Shown: piece by piece, positions 38,199 to 48,033 of the stretch
Position numbering within the stretch: position 1 is the stretch's first letter
How the letters are laid out: every line of letters begins with the position of its first letter
Source of the DNA: Pycnococcus provasolii
Lineage: Eukaryota > Chlorophyta > Pseudoscourfieldiophyceae > Pseudoscourfieldiales > Pycnococcaceae
Direction: 5' to 3'
NCBI GenBank assembly: GCA_938743325.2
Contig: OW568903.1
Span: forward strand, 124,001 to 188,000
Length of the DNA: 64,000 bases
The notes under the pieces: generated by a model
Told to the model about the DNA's origin: nothing
The model's database searches: none
The model's input: the letters and a program-made list of their open reading frames with translations, nothing else
Translations under genes and position numbers: made by a program

Positions 38199-39132
38199 GA
38201 TCGCTCATCATTCAGTAACAAATTTGTAGTGTAGTACCTAAACTTTATCGAGACAACGTTCGGTCGTGACCCATTCACAATCGCCACACGCGCGCTCGTC
38301 GGCGACTCGGCGTGCTCATTGCGCTGAATTGGTATCACATATTGTTACACGTACGTACTGTATACAAAACAAAAACTATGAACGCGTTCCAATCCTCAGT
38401 GCTGCAAGGTTTACGGCCTTCGCAAGCAAGCTCACCTGCGTCATCCATCGTCGCCAGCAACAGCTCTATCTGTGCCTTCGCACATGCATGCCGTTTTCTT
38501 CAGCTGCACAGGCCATCTCGCTCGCGAATGGTCCATATATATGCGACGCGCCCAGCAACCGGCCGGGATGTCGACCGGCTGATATTCCGGCTGATATTCC
38601 TGATATTCCTGGTAACGTGTTACATGTTGTTACCTTCGTCGCCCGATGCTGTTGGCCTTCATTGGGATTTGGGTTAGCTACGATCCAGCTCAGCGCGAAG
38701 CGCCGCGATCTCCTGCTCTGTCACGCCAAATGCGGCGCAGATGCCGGCTTGAGCACGCCGCACCTTCTCAAGAAACCAAAACACCTCACGCCTTTCACCC
38801 CTCATCTCTCTCACCTCTCTCGCCTTCTCCTCCTCACCGCTTCGCCACCTGCCACGGTACGCCGCGACAACGGGCCGTTATTAGGTACATAAAGAAAGCA
38901 CAGCGAGGAAAGGAAAAGTTAGTTCATAGTTGAGGGTTCACGAGTGCATTCGGGTTTCCCCCTCCCTGATTAGGGTTATTAGGGCTAAGGTTAGGGTTAG
39001 GGTTAGGATTAGGATTAGGGTTAGGGTTAGGGTTAGGGTTAGGGTTAGCCCGCCCCCCCCTCGCCTTTCTTTTTCCCCCCCACCTCCCCCCTGCGAGGAT
39101 TCTTCGCCTCCCCAAAAACTTGAAAAAACTTT
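38199..39132. other. Intergenic stretch with telomere-like array
   Basis: No gene. It includes TGATATTCC tandem units (38579-38610), CTCTC-rich sequence (38810-38835) and the array at 38971-39048 listed separately. Confidence 0.6.
38971..39048 (+). repeat. Interstitial telomere-like array
   Basis: About 78 bp of TTAGGG with TTAGGA and GCTAAGG variants, becoming perfect towards its right end, 85 bp before the DUF1919-like start codon and followed by a C run. Confidence 0.9.
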
Positions 39133-40029
39133 ATGGCGTCGGCGTCGGTGGCGTCGTCCGGGGGCAGTGGTGGTGTTGGTGGCAGTGGTGGTGTTGGCAG
39201 TGTTGGTGGTGTTGGTGGTGGCAGTGGTGTTGGTGCTTCTATGGAGTCTGCGCCCTTCTTCATAATTGCGAACAACGGCTGGGCGGGTTTGGTCTACAAA
39301 CATATGAAATGTGAGTACAACGTACCGTTCGTCAACGTCTTCGTACGTGCGTCTGACTTTGTCACGATGTGCACGCACTTGGACCTGCTGTTGGCTGCAG
39401 ATTTGTCGTTCCTCGCTCCGCCGCCGTACCCGTACCCGTGTCCCATCGCATCTCTCAGCGCCACTCTGCCCGACGGCTCGTCGATTTCCACGCACTTGAT
39501 TTTTGTGCACTACAAAACTCAAGAGGAAGTACTCGCGCACTGGAATCGACGTGTCGCGCGCATACGCCCCTTCCTGCCGCTTGACAAGTCGCGCGTGCTT
39601 CTAAAAATGGATGACAGAGATGGCGCGAACGCACACATACTGAGGAGATTCCACGAACTCAACGCCTTCCCGCACAAAGTGTCGTTCGGAAGCACGGAAA
39701 CGCCGTTCATACACCCAAACCACGTACGCATATCGCTCAACAGAAACCCAAAGTACGTCGACGACGGAGGACGCCTCTTCCGATCCAACGGAATGGTGCT
39801 CGACTGGAACGCGATGGTGGACCTGCAAAACAAAAACTCAGAAAGAAGAGTCGTCTTCAGATGTCCGCGCACGCCGAGAGAACTGCTCGAGCATGCGAGG
39901 TACGAAGCAAGCCCTTACCACCCGCTGTGCGGCGCGGAGACGCGAATTCTCGACAACCTCTACACGATGTTGAAGAGAAGATGTAGCATCAACGTCGTCG
40001 AACACCTCAACGCAGAGGCGGACGACTGA
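39133..40029 (+). CDS. DUF1919-like protein (capsular polysaccharide/glycan-related family)
   Basis: 298 residues. The first 38 are Gly/Val/Ser repeats from a GGTGGTGTT microsatellite. The rest resembles DUF1919: FFIIANNGWAGLVYKHM (family pattern SNNCWGG.IY), YNVPFVNVFVRASDFVTMC (PF.g.fi...dy), LIFVHYKTQEEVLAHWNRRV (fLHY.s.eea...W..R..R), and VLLKMDDRDGAN (ikfndrd). Bacterial members sit in exopolysaccharide clusters and are suspected glycosyl- or phosphotransferases. The activity is unproven and no signal peptide is seen. The gene is 93 bp from its convergent neighbour. Confidence 0.8.
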   Translation: MASASVASSGGSGGVGGSGGVGSVGGVGGGSGVGASMESAPFFIIANNGWAGLVYKHMKCEYNVPFVNVFVRASDFVTMCTHLDLLLAADLSFLAPPPYPYPCPIASLSATLPDGSSISTHLIFVHYKTQEEVLAHWNRRVARIRPFLPLDKSRVLLKMDDRDGANAHILRRFHELNAFPHKVSFGSTETPFIHPNHVRISLNRNPKYVDDGGRLFRSNGMVLDWNAMVDLQNKNSERRVVFRCPRTPRELLEHARYEASPYHPLCGAETRILDNLYTMLKRRCSINVVEHLNAEADD

Positions 40030-40121
40030 CGACGACCAAAAAAACAAAAAACGTTCATCATCTTTTTAAACAACTCGAATTCTTTTCGACAAATTTATTT
40101 TATACTCTTACATGACACGAA

Positions 40122-41376
40122 CTACGCGTCGTCCGTCGCGCCGTGTTCTAAAGGCGTGAGCTCGAATGCCTCGCCGTTGTCGTCGCTTAGTCTGTGAACG
40201 CGAGGGTCAAATGCAAGGTCACCCGTCAGGGCAAGGCAAGCCACCACCGTAGGATTCGCGAAGAGCTTTGTCCCGTCGGCGGCGGCGTAGCAGCTCGCGC
40301 TCAGCGCCGTGGTCAGACCCACGTCCGCGATCGTGTCATCGCCTAGCGCCTTCACCACGGCACGCGCCTTTTCGAGCTCGTCGAACTGACGACGACGCGT
40401 GGACACCTCCGCCTCGCCAGCCGAGCCTGCACAGCACATCACGCCGCCATGCTGGTTCACGAACGTGAGACCGCGCCGCGTCACCTGCGCGGCAATGTGC
40501 GCGGCACGTCGTATGTCCGTGTGTGTTCCAAGGTGGCTCGGTTCGCCGATCGTGAAGTCGCAAGACGGCGGTGGTCTGCCGCTGCCATCCGGGTTTGTTT
40601 CGGCGTCGGAGGTATCGCTGTTGTCTTCTGCCGCATCGTCGCCCGGGTCATCCTCGCGCGGCGCTGGCGAGACGCGAAGTGCTGTATCCGCGCCCCAAGG
40701 CGTCTCTGCGACGCCTTCGCGCAGTTCGGTGAGCGTCCAGCTTATTGACGGATCGTCCGCGAGGCAGACGGACGGCTCGAGAGCGGATAGGTCGAGCTCA
40801 CTGGACCCCGCTTCGTACGACGCCCCCTCGTCCGGCGCCCAGGCGCGGTGAGCCTGGTCGTCCGCCGCGTCGCGTCCTTTGGTGAGCGCCTCCAGAAGTC
40901 CGTCGTTTTCGACGTTCGCCCAGCCTCGCAAGACGCGCTCTGTTGGCGGAAAGAGAGCGGCAACTCGATCTTTTGTTTTTGCCGATGCGACGAAGCAGAG
41001 TGCCGTTGCGTCGCCAAGTCCCAGTGTTTCGCATCCTGGCCCGTGGAACTCGACGACGTCAACGTCGTCGACGCTTTGCAGGAGTCGCGCGGCCGCCATG
41101 CCGACGTCGTACCCGTCGACCCACCTTTCGAGTTCGCCGACGAGTCGCACGCCGTACACGCGTGGCGTTTTTGTTTTGAGGTTTGTCGGCAGCACGAGCG
41201 TCCCCATTCCTCCCGCCGCGCGCGCTGGGTTGTCGTCGTAGAGAATCGCCATCGGCCATGCAATGCGGAGTGCACGCTCCAGGTGGGATGATGGTGGAAG
41301 AGGAGAGGCTGAGTCAGGCTCTCGCGGTTGACGTGTGAGTGCTCCAATTAGAATTTTCGACGTAAGCGTGAGCGTA

Positions 41377-41411
<35 letters not shown>

Positions 41412-41780
41412 AGCCGCCGCCGCAACTCTCCCCGAAGCCGACGCGCACTCAGCAGGCGACGGGTACAGTGATGAAGACGACGATGACGACGAAGAAAACG
41501 AGCGTGATTGCGACGAGTGAATCGCGGAAGCAAGTGCGCTCATGAACACGGCTGAAGATGTGAGTGAAGATGAGCCAGAACCCACAAAACATGAATGAGA
41601 ACGAGCCAAAGAATACGAGAATAGGTGACGAGCTCCTGCACCACCACCACGAGCACCACCACGAGCACCACCAACCCAGAGAGAGATAAACCCAGAGAGG
41701 TGAGAACGATCAACACCAACACGTACAGACGACGACGCCGCCGATGACGCCGCCGATGCCGCCGCCGATGCCGCGGGCAT
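40122..41780 (-). CDS. Conserved-looking protein of unknown function
   Basis: 552 residues from the ATG at 41780. The first 145 are Ala/Ser/Gly-rich, possibly a targeting leader plus a serine tract encoded by a CGA/GAC microsatellite (41379-41410). Residues about 150-340 look folded (ILIGALTRQPRE, AWPMAILYDDNPARAAGG, VYGVRLVGELERWVDGYDVG, VVEFHGPGCETLGLGDATA). A cysteine-containing C-terminal part follows (GLTFVNQHGGVMCCAGSAGEAE). I cannot assign a family. It shares an 85-bp divergent promoter with the next gene. Confidence 0.65.
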
Positions 41781-41865
41781 GGAGGCTTCTGGCGGAATGG
41801 TTCCCGAAAAAAGGGGTTTGGATGCCCCACGTGGACCGTCCCCTCATTTTATTTCACGGCGATAA
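41781..41865. promoter_or_regulatory. 85-bp divergent promoter interval
   Basis: The two ATGs at 41780 (minus) and 41866 (plus) are only 85 bp apart, so both promoters and 5' UTRs must be contained here or inside the coding ends. The plus-strand ATG is preceded by an ATTTCACGGCGATAA leader. Confidence 0.6.
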
Positions 41866-43119
41866 ATGGCGTCATCCTCCCTCGTTATGGACGAAGCGTT
41901 GGTGCGTGCGTTCGAGCCTTCGACTTTCACCAAACTTCTCGCAGAAATCGTACAACACAAAAAGAAAGAGACGCCGTCCGCCCCGCCGCCGGCGAAGAAA
42001 CAACGCACAGATGGTGGAGCGGCGTCCACGAGCGACGCAGACCTCGTCGTCACGGGCGTCGTCGACGCCGACGAGGCGGCGGCGGCTAAGATAAAGGCGG
42101 CGGAAGCGCGCGGAGACGTCGTCAATCTAGTCATGACGGAGGACATGGAGAATCGAAGCCGAGAGGCGACGGAGAAGGCGTGCAACTATCTTCGGTACTG
42201 CGAACCGATGGTGCCTGGCGGTGGCGCCGACGAAACACACGGCCAACGTGCCGTTGATGTGAACCAGCTCGACGCAATTCTCGTGTACATCGCGCCGGCA
42301 TTCGTGAAGCCAGACGACGTCGCGCACATCAAGAAATTAGCCGACAGCCTTGCGCCGGATGCCGAGGTTCCAGTGCGCGCCGTTCACGCCTTGCTTCCCT
42401 CGCCTGCCGCCGCGACGCCCGTGGTCGTGAAAAAGGAGAACGGCGACAAGAAAGGGAAAGGCAAAGCTGCCAACGATGCGATTGCGGCTCGTCCGTACTC
42501 AGCAAGCCTATGTCCAGCGAGCTGCGACGACTCGGTGAGTGCTTGCGACATGAGTGTCTCATCGAGGGTCGCTTTACGCGCACTGGCGATCGTTGCTTAT
42601 CACCACAAGCAAGCGTTGACGCCTGTACACGGCGGAAACAACATGGGACCGTTTCCGAAGGAGGTGGAGCTCGCGTGGAGTGTCGACAACTTTGCCGCAA
42701 GGATCAACGCCACGGCAAAGGAAAAAGTCGACCTTGATCATCCTGAGACTGCGATTGCGCACGGTTTGCATTGGAAACTTGAATTCCAGTATCATCGAGG
42801 TGAGAAATTCTTTGCTGGCGCACATCTGAACGAAACGCGTATCGACGATAGTTGCTGCATGGCCGTCCGTACCAAGGAAATTCACCTTTCCGCGTTCGAC
42901 GGCGCAGGTAAGCAGATCGAGCACGCTAAGCATACATACCCCACCGATGCAAAGGTCCACTTGTTTCATCGATTTGACAATCGTCAATTCTACGGCGGGT
43001 TTTTAGGCTTGTCGTCGGCGTCGTTAAAGAAGATCGAGAAGGCTACTCGCGTGAAGGCAAAGCTGAAGCTGATGATCCTTGCGACGAGTCCGTCGATCCA
43101 GAACATCATACGTGCCTAG
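41866..43119 (+). CDS. Unknown protein, possibly nuclear
   Basis: 417 residues. A basic stretch (PPPAKKQRTDGG, about 42-53) could be a nuclear signal. An Ala-rich helical part follows, then a Lys-rich linker (KKENGDKKGKGKAAN near 192-206). The C-terminal third looks like a beta-sandwich (HGLHWKLEFQYHRGEKFF, MAVRTKEIHLSAFDG, KVHLFHRFDNRQFYGGFLG), loosely recalling MATH or other ligand-binding sandwiches. No confident family. GTGAGT occurs at 42534 within the frame, but the frame continues without interruption. Confidence 0.65.
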   Translation: MASSSLVMDEALVRAFEPSTFTKLLAEIVQHKKKETPSAPPPAKKQRTDGGAASTSDADLVVTGVVDADEAAAAKIKAAEARGDVVNLVMTEDMENRSREATEKACNYLRYCEPMVPGGGADETHGQRAVDVNQLDAILVYIAPAFVKPDDVAHIKKLADSLAPDAEVPVRAVHALLPSPAAATPVVVKKENGDKKGKGKAANDAIAARPYSASLCPASCDDSVSACDMSVSSRVALRALAIVAYHHKQALTPVHGGNNMGPFPKEVELAWSVDNFAARINATAKEKVDLDHPETAIAHGLHWKLEFQYHRGEKFFAGAHLNETRIDDSCCMAVRTKEIHLSAFDGAGKQIEHAKHTYPTDAKVHLFHRFDNRQFYGGFLGLSSASLKKIEKATRVKAKLKLMILATSPSIQNIIRA

Positions 43120-43701
43120 TGCACCATCATCTTTGTTGCTTACTGTAATAAACAAAAAAAATTTATTAATTACAACGGTCCGAAACAACCGCCAAGACGG
43201 AGCAACAAACCACGTTGATCATTCGAACTTATATCATCACTTGACAAGGCACTGCTTTGTGCCAACAATCAATTAAATGCGTTGCACTACCGCACTGGTC
43301 ACTCTAACTAAGTTCAAATTTACTGCACATGTGACATGTCACGCACTCACGCAGGCGGACGTTAAGACAAGGGAGAATTCTGGCCCCCAGGCTGCCAGGG
43401 GAGGGGGTCACTCGTCAGACGAAACCCTAGCCCACCTAGGGGGACTTCCCCCAATCCCCCCCAAAGAGTAAGGACTACGCCCCGCAGCCCGGACCAACGC
43501 AGGATCCCGACCACCAGAAGAGCGCATTCATTCCATCCCGGGCAGCCGGGGAAATGATTGGCTCTCCGGGTCGGATGTGATATTCTTTCCCCCCGGCTGC
43601 CCGGGCCAGGGAAATGCTGCCCGGGGGGGAGATATCTGCTGCGGGGCTCCCCGGGGGGCGAAGCAGGCCCTCGGAGAGAGTGTGGTTCATTCTCCCCTTC
43701 A
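43120..43701. other. Intergenic stretch upstream of the presequence protease
   Basis: AT-rich 3' flank (AATAAACAAAAAAAATTTATT near 43145-43170) followed by G/C-rich sequence with short inverted blocks (CTGCCAGGGG, CTGCCCGGGC, CCCCGGCTGC) between 43390 and 43660. No gene. Confidence 0.5.
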
Positions 43702-46700
43702 ATGTCCGCGCTGGCGTCCCTCGCGCGTCGTTTTAGCACGTTAAGCAGCCGCTCTGTCATCCGGTCTGCTCCTGGTTCGATGTCTGGTCGTCGTTCTCAT
43801 CATGTGACCAAGGTCCTCGCTCGTGGTTCGTCTGGAGGGTCGTCCCCCTTTGGCATGGCGGCATCTGCTCAGGCGGTTTCTGAGGTTTCTGAGCGTTTGC
43901 TGGCAAGTAAACCCGGTGTCGAAACGGCGTTGAACTTGGGATTTCGTGAGATTTCTTGTGAATATATCACAGAATACGGATGCTACGGTGTTTTGTATGA
44001 ACACGTCAAAACAGGGGCGCAGCTGATGAGCTTGATTTGTGACGACGAAAATAAGACGTTCGGTGTGGTGCTGAGAACGCCCCCGGCGAACTCGACGGGG
44101 ATCCCGCACATACTCGAACACTCCGTGCTGTGCGGATCGAAGAAGTATCCCATCAAGGAACCGTTCGTCGAACTACTCAAAGGATCCATGCAAACGTTCT
44201 TGAACGCATTCACGTACCCAGACCGAACGTGCTACCCCGTCGCATCCACGAACGTCGCGGACTTCTACAACCTCGTCGACGTGTACCTCGACGCCGTCTT
44301 CTTCCCCAACTGCGTCAACGACAAGTCCACCTTCGAGCAGGAAGGATGGCACGTCGAGCTCGACGACGCCGCCAAGCCAGAAGATGCGATCTACAAGGGT
44401 GTCGTGTACAACGAAATGAAGGGCGTCTACAGCAACCCAGACAGCGTTCTCGGAAGGGACCTGCAGCAGGCTGTGTACCCCGACAACACGTACGGCGTCG
44501 ACAGCGGCGGCGATCCGAAGGAAATTCTCAACCTCACGTTCGAGGAGTTCCAGGACTTCCACGCGAAGTTCTACCACCCCACGAACGCGCGATTCTGGTT
44601 CTACGGAGACGACGATCCCACGAAGAGACTCGAAATCCTCTCCGAGGCGCTCGCCACCTTCGACAAGCGCACGGACATCGAATCCAAGGTGGCTCAGCAG
44701 AAGCTGTGGACCGACGGGCCGAAGCAGCTGCGCAAGAAGTACGCCGCAGGTGCCGACGAAGGTCCGGACGGGTCGAAGAGCTACGTCGCCATGCAGTGGC
44801 TGCTGAACGACGACAAGCTCGATCTCGACACCGAGCTCGCGCTCGGCTTCCTCGACCACCTCATGCTTGGCACCGTGTCCGCACCTCTGCGCAAGAAGCT
44901 CCTGGACTCGAAGCTTGGCGAGGCGCTCACCGCGAGCGGCATCGAGGACGAGCTCATGCAGCCGGGCTTCTCCGTGGGACTCAAGGGTGTCAAGGCTGAG
45001 AACATGGACAAGGTGGAGCCGCTTGTCATGGAGGAGCTGCGCCGCCTCGCCAGCGAAGGATTTGACGAGAAGAGCGTCGAGGCGTCGATGAACACCATCG
45101 AGTTTGCGCTGCGCGAGAACAACACGGGACGCTTCCCGCGCGGGCTCAGCCTCATGCTCCGCTCGATGACCAGCTGGCTGTACGACCGCGACCCATTCAC
45201 GCCGCTCCGCTTCGAGGAGCCGCTGCAGAAGCTCAAGGCTCGCATTGACGCGGGCGAGGACGTGTGGCGCCCGCTCATCCAGAAGTACCTTCTCGACAAC
45301 TCGCACAAGGTGACGCTGTTCCTCGAGCCGGACATGGATCTGGCGAAGCAAACGGAGGAGGAGGAGAAGGAACGCGTCAAGTCGGAGATGACCAAGCTGT
45401 CGTCCGACGAACTCGCGAAGGTGAAGGAGAACACGGAGCTGCTCAAGAAGAAGCAGGAGACGCCCGACTCGCCCGAGGCTCTCAAGTGCGTGCCGTCGCT
45501 GAGCGTCGCAGACATCGAGAAGGAGGCGAAGAAGCTGCCGATCGACATTCGCACGGACGGTCTCCCCGAAGGTGCGAAGATCATCACGCACGACATCTTC
45601 ACGAACGACATTGTGTACGCCGAGATCCTTCTCCCGCTCCGCGGCGTTCCCAAGGATCTCATCCCGCTCGTCCCGCTCTTCTCACGATGCATTTTCAACG
45701 TCGGCACGTCGGATGAGAGCCTGCTCGAGCTGCAGCAGCGCATCGGATCCAAGACGGGCGGAATCTCCGCCTCCGTCTTCACGTCTGACGTCAAGGGAGA
45801 GGAGGAGGCGGCATCCTACCTGATGGTGCGCGGCAAGTGCACCAAGTCGCAGGCGCCCGACCTCTTCGCGATTGCGAAGGATGCGCTGTTCAAGTGCAAG
45901 GTTGACGACGCCGATCGCATCACGCAGATGGTGCTCGAATCCAAGGCGGGGTACGAGTCGTCGATCGTGGCTGCCGGCCACCGATTCGCGAGCAGCCGCC
46001 TGCATGCCATGGAGAACACCGAGGCTGGATGGCTCGGCGACTCCATGGGAGGCCTCGGCGGGCTCTTCTACAATCGCGAGCTTGCCAAGAGCCTGACGGA
46101 TGGCGGCGATGAGGCGTTCGCGGAGGTGAGCGCCAAGCTCGAGCAGATCCGCCAGGCGATTCTCGGCAGCCACGGCGCCATCGTCAACATGACTGGTGAC
46201 GCCGCGCTGCTCTCCGAGATGACGCCTCTCGCGGAGGACGTGTTGACGTCCCTTCCCGCGAACGGCGCGCCGAGCTGCGACTGGGCGGAGCGCACGCCAT
46301 TGGAGGCTGGCAACGAGCTGCTGACGGTGCCGACGCAGGTGAACTACGTGGCGAAGGCGATCAATCTGTACAAGGGTGGCTACGACCTGCACGGCGCCTC
46401 GTACGTCGTCAGCAAGCAGCTGAACGTGACGTGGCTCTGGGACCGCGTGAGAGTGTCCGGGGGTGCGTACGGAGGCTTCTGCGACTTCGACACGCACAGC
46501 GGCCTGCTCACGTACGCCTCTTACCGCGATCCCAACCTGCTCAAGACGATCGACATCTACGACGGAACTCCGGGACACCTCACTGGCGAGGAGGTGATGG
46601 AGATGGATGCCGAGAGCCTTGACAAGGCGGTTGTGGGCACCATTGGCGACATTGACTCGTACCAGCTTCCCGACTCGAAGGGATACAGCAGCCTCATGCG

Positions 46701-46914
46701 CTACCTGCTCAAGGTGAACGACGAGAAGAGGCAGCTTCGCCGCGACGAAATTCTCTCCACGAGCAAGGAGGACTTCCCGAAGTTTGGCGAGGCGATCAAG
46801 CAGGCTCACGAAAAGGTGGGCGGCTACGTTGTTGCCGTCTGCTCCGCCGACGCGGCGAAGAAGGCAAAGGAGGAGCGTCCGGAGCTTAACTTCAACATTA
46901 AGTCCATCATGTGA
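43702..46914 (+). CDS. Presequence protease (PreP, pitrilysin family M16C)
   Basis: 1070 residues. The ATG at 43702 gives a leader rich in Arg, Ser and Ala with few acids (MSALASLARRFSTLSSRSV), suited to import into mitochondria, possibly also plastids. The inverted zinc motif HILEH lies at about 136-140 within STGIPHILEHSVLCGSKKYP, and the third ligand region is VVYNEMKGVYS. The FVELLKGSMQTFLNAFTYPDRTCYPV block is diagnostic of PreP. The hinge, the second half and a late GGAYGGF segment are present at normal length. The enzyme degrades cleaved targeting peptides and other short peptides inside organelles. The 3' end faces the next gene 60 bp away. Confidence 0.96.
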   Translation: MSALASLARRFSTLSSRSVIRSAPGSMSGRRSHHVTKVLARGSSGGSSPFGMAASAQAVSEVSERLLASKPGVETALNLGFREISCEYITEYGCYGVLYEHVKTGAQLMSLICDDENKTFGVVLRTPPANSTGIPHILEHSVLCGSKKYPIKEPFVELLKGSMQTFLNAFTYPDRTCYPVASTNVADFYNLVDVYLDAVFFPNCVNDKSTFEQEGWHVELDDAAKPEDAIYKGVVYNEMKGVYSNPDSVLGRDLQQAVYPDNTYGVDSGGDPKEILNLTFEEFQDFHAKFYHPTNARFWFYGDDDPTKRLEILSEALATFDKRTDIESKVAQQKLWTDGPKQLRKKYAAGADEGPDGSKSYVAMQWLLNDDKLDLDTELALGFLDHLMLGTVSAPLRKKLLDSKLGEALTASGIEDELMQPGFSVGLKGVKAENMDKVEPLVMEELRRLASEGFDEKSVEASMNTIEFALRENNTGRFPRGLSLMLRSMTSWLYDRDPFTPLRFEEPLQKLKARIDAGEDVWRPLIQKYLLDNSHKVTLFLEPDMDLAKQTEEEEKERVKSEMTKLSSDELAKVKENTELLKKKQETPDSPEALKCVPSLSVADIEKEAKKLPIDIRTDGLPEGAKIITHDIFTNDIVYAEILLPLRGVPKDLIPLVPLFSRCIFNVGTSDESLLELQQRIGSKTGGISASVFTSDVKGEEEAASYLMVRGKCTKSQAPDLFAIAKDALFKCKVDDADRITQMVLESKAGYESSIVAAGHRFASSRLHAMENTEAGWLGDSMGGLGGLFYNRELAKSLTDGGDEAFAEVSAKLEQIRQAILGSHGAIVNMTGDAALLSEMTPLAEDVLTSLPANGAPSCDWAERTPLEAGNELLTVPTQVNYVAKAINLYKGGYDLHGASYVVSKQLNVTWLWDRVRVSGGAYGGFCDFDTHSGLLTYASYRDPNLLKTIDIYDGTPGHLTGEEVMEMDAESLDKAVVGTIGDIDSYQLPDSKGYSSLMRYLLKVNDEKRQLRRDEILSTSKEDFPKFGEAIKQAHEKVGGYVVAVCSADAAKKAKEERPELNFNIKSIM

Positions 46915-46974
46915 GTGCGACCCTTCTCAAGTAAATAAAAAAAAAATCAAAATTTTATGCATGAAATTAAACGT

Positions 46975-48033
46975 TCACCTGACAGCCGCCAGCCTTAATG
47001 GAGTGCGCAGGCGTTCGGCACGCGCCTTCGCCTGGCGCAGTCGCGCAAGTGCGCCCGTAGCCTCCGTTGCAATCGAGGTGGCGAGAGCTCGGTCAAATCC
47101 GCCGCGGAGCATGGTGGCAGCGGCGTGGTACGTTTCGGCTAGTGCGTCAACGAGCGCGGCGGATGGGATGGCATTGCCCGTTGGCACCATAGCCGCATGA
47201 GGGAGAGCATGATTTGTGCGCGTGGTAAACGAGGCACTGCTCGTGGCGACGACAGGCGCGTGTGCGATCCTTGCGTAGCTGATGTCGTAGAGTAGTCCGG
47301 TGGAGGCGTCATAGTCCACCTGCATTCCCACGTCGTTCTGCGTGCCTACTTGCACGCTCATGTTTCGTGCTCCAGTCGGTGCGAGAGTCGCAGACGTGTC
47401 CCTCGGCGAGCTTTGCTGCCTGAGGTTGGATGGAGGCGGCGTTGGGCGAAAGGGTGTGGACGTTGTTGTCGCACCGTCGTCGTCGTCGTCGTCGTCGTCG
47501 ACGACGCTTTCCTCGATGAACCCTCCAGACGTCTGTGGGCTTCGAGCTTTTGGTTGAGCAGCCTGCGTGCTTGCTTGCATTTCGTCGCTGTCGTCAGGCA
47601 CTTCTTCGACGCTCGAGTTGTCGCTTTCTTCGTGTTGTCTTGCAAACGCGCCAGGTCTCCTCACGGGTGCGTTTCGTGCGAGCATCCTGTGAAGTTCCTC
47701 CGTCGCATCCACGGCGTCTTCCACTTCGTCGTCGATGGATGTGGACGCTGCTGCTTGTCCGTCCAACTTTTTTCTTCCCGTTGCCACGACGACGTTGTCG
47801 TTTCCCGCTAAGAGGGCGTGCAGTTGGTTCGTCGCATGTAAGGCGTCTTCCACCTCATCTTCCACCTCCACCTCATCCAACATGGACGACACGGCTGACT
47901 CCGACGAACTGCTGTCCTCATCATTCCTCTTCTTAGAGAGGGTAGAAGAAGGGTGTTGATGATGAGCACGCGGATCGTTACCCGCCAACAGAAGGTGAAG
48001 CGCCTCAAGCTCGTCCTCAATATCCCCCGACAT
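46975..48033 (-). CDS. Acidic protein with triplicated EVEDA..LHxLLA motif
   Basis: 352 residues from the ATG at 48033. The N-terminal half contains three copies of a 20-25 residue acidic helix: DIEDELEALHLLLAGND, DEVEDALHATNQLHALLAGND and DDEVEDAVDATEELHRMLARN. A Ser/Asp-rich linker encoded by a GTC microsatellite follows (DDDDDDD near 187-193), then a C-terminal helical part (AYARIAHAP, LVDALAETYHAAATMLRGG, ATGALARLRQAKARAERLR). I recognise no family. The repeats may be short binding helices presented in series. Confidence 0.65.
   Translation of the reverse strand: MSGDIEDELEALHLLLAGNDPRAHHQHPSSTLSKKRNDEDSSSSESAVSSMLDEVEVEDEVEDALHATNQLHALLAGNDNVVVATGRKKLDGQAAASTSIDDEVEDAVDATEELHRMLARNAPVRRPGAFARQHEESDNSSVEEVPDDSDEMQASTQAAQPKARSPQTSGGFIEESVVDDDDDDDDGATTTSTPFRPTPPPSNLRQQSSPRDTSATLAPTGARNMSVQVGTQNDVGMQVDYDASTGLLYDISYARIAHAPVVATSSASFTTRTNHALPHAAMVPTGNAIPSAALVDALAETYHAAATMLRGGFDRALATSIATEATGALARLRQAKARAERLRTPLRLAAVR

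Noticed and set aside
42534-42600. Intron in the gene at 41866 (GTGAGT at 42534)
   Set aside because: The frame stays open and plausible throughout, and no clear branch point or acceptor pair restores a better reading.
44173-45591. 472-codon minus-strand frame inside the presequence protease
   Set aside because: Antisense shadow of a strongly biased coding strand; no recognisable domain.
45682-46809. 375-codon minus-strand frame inside the presequence protease
   Set aside because: Same shadow effect; the overlapping plus-strand protein has all PreP landmarks.
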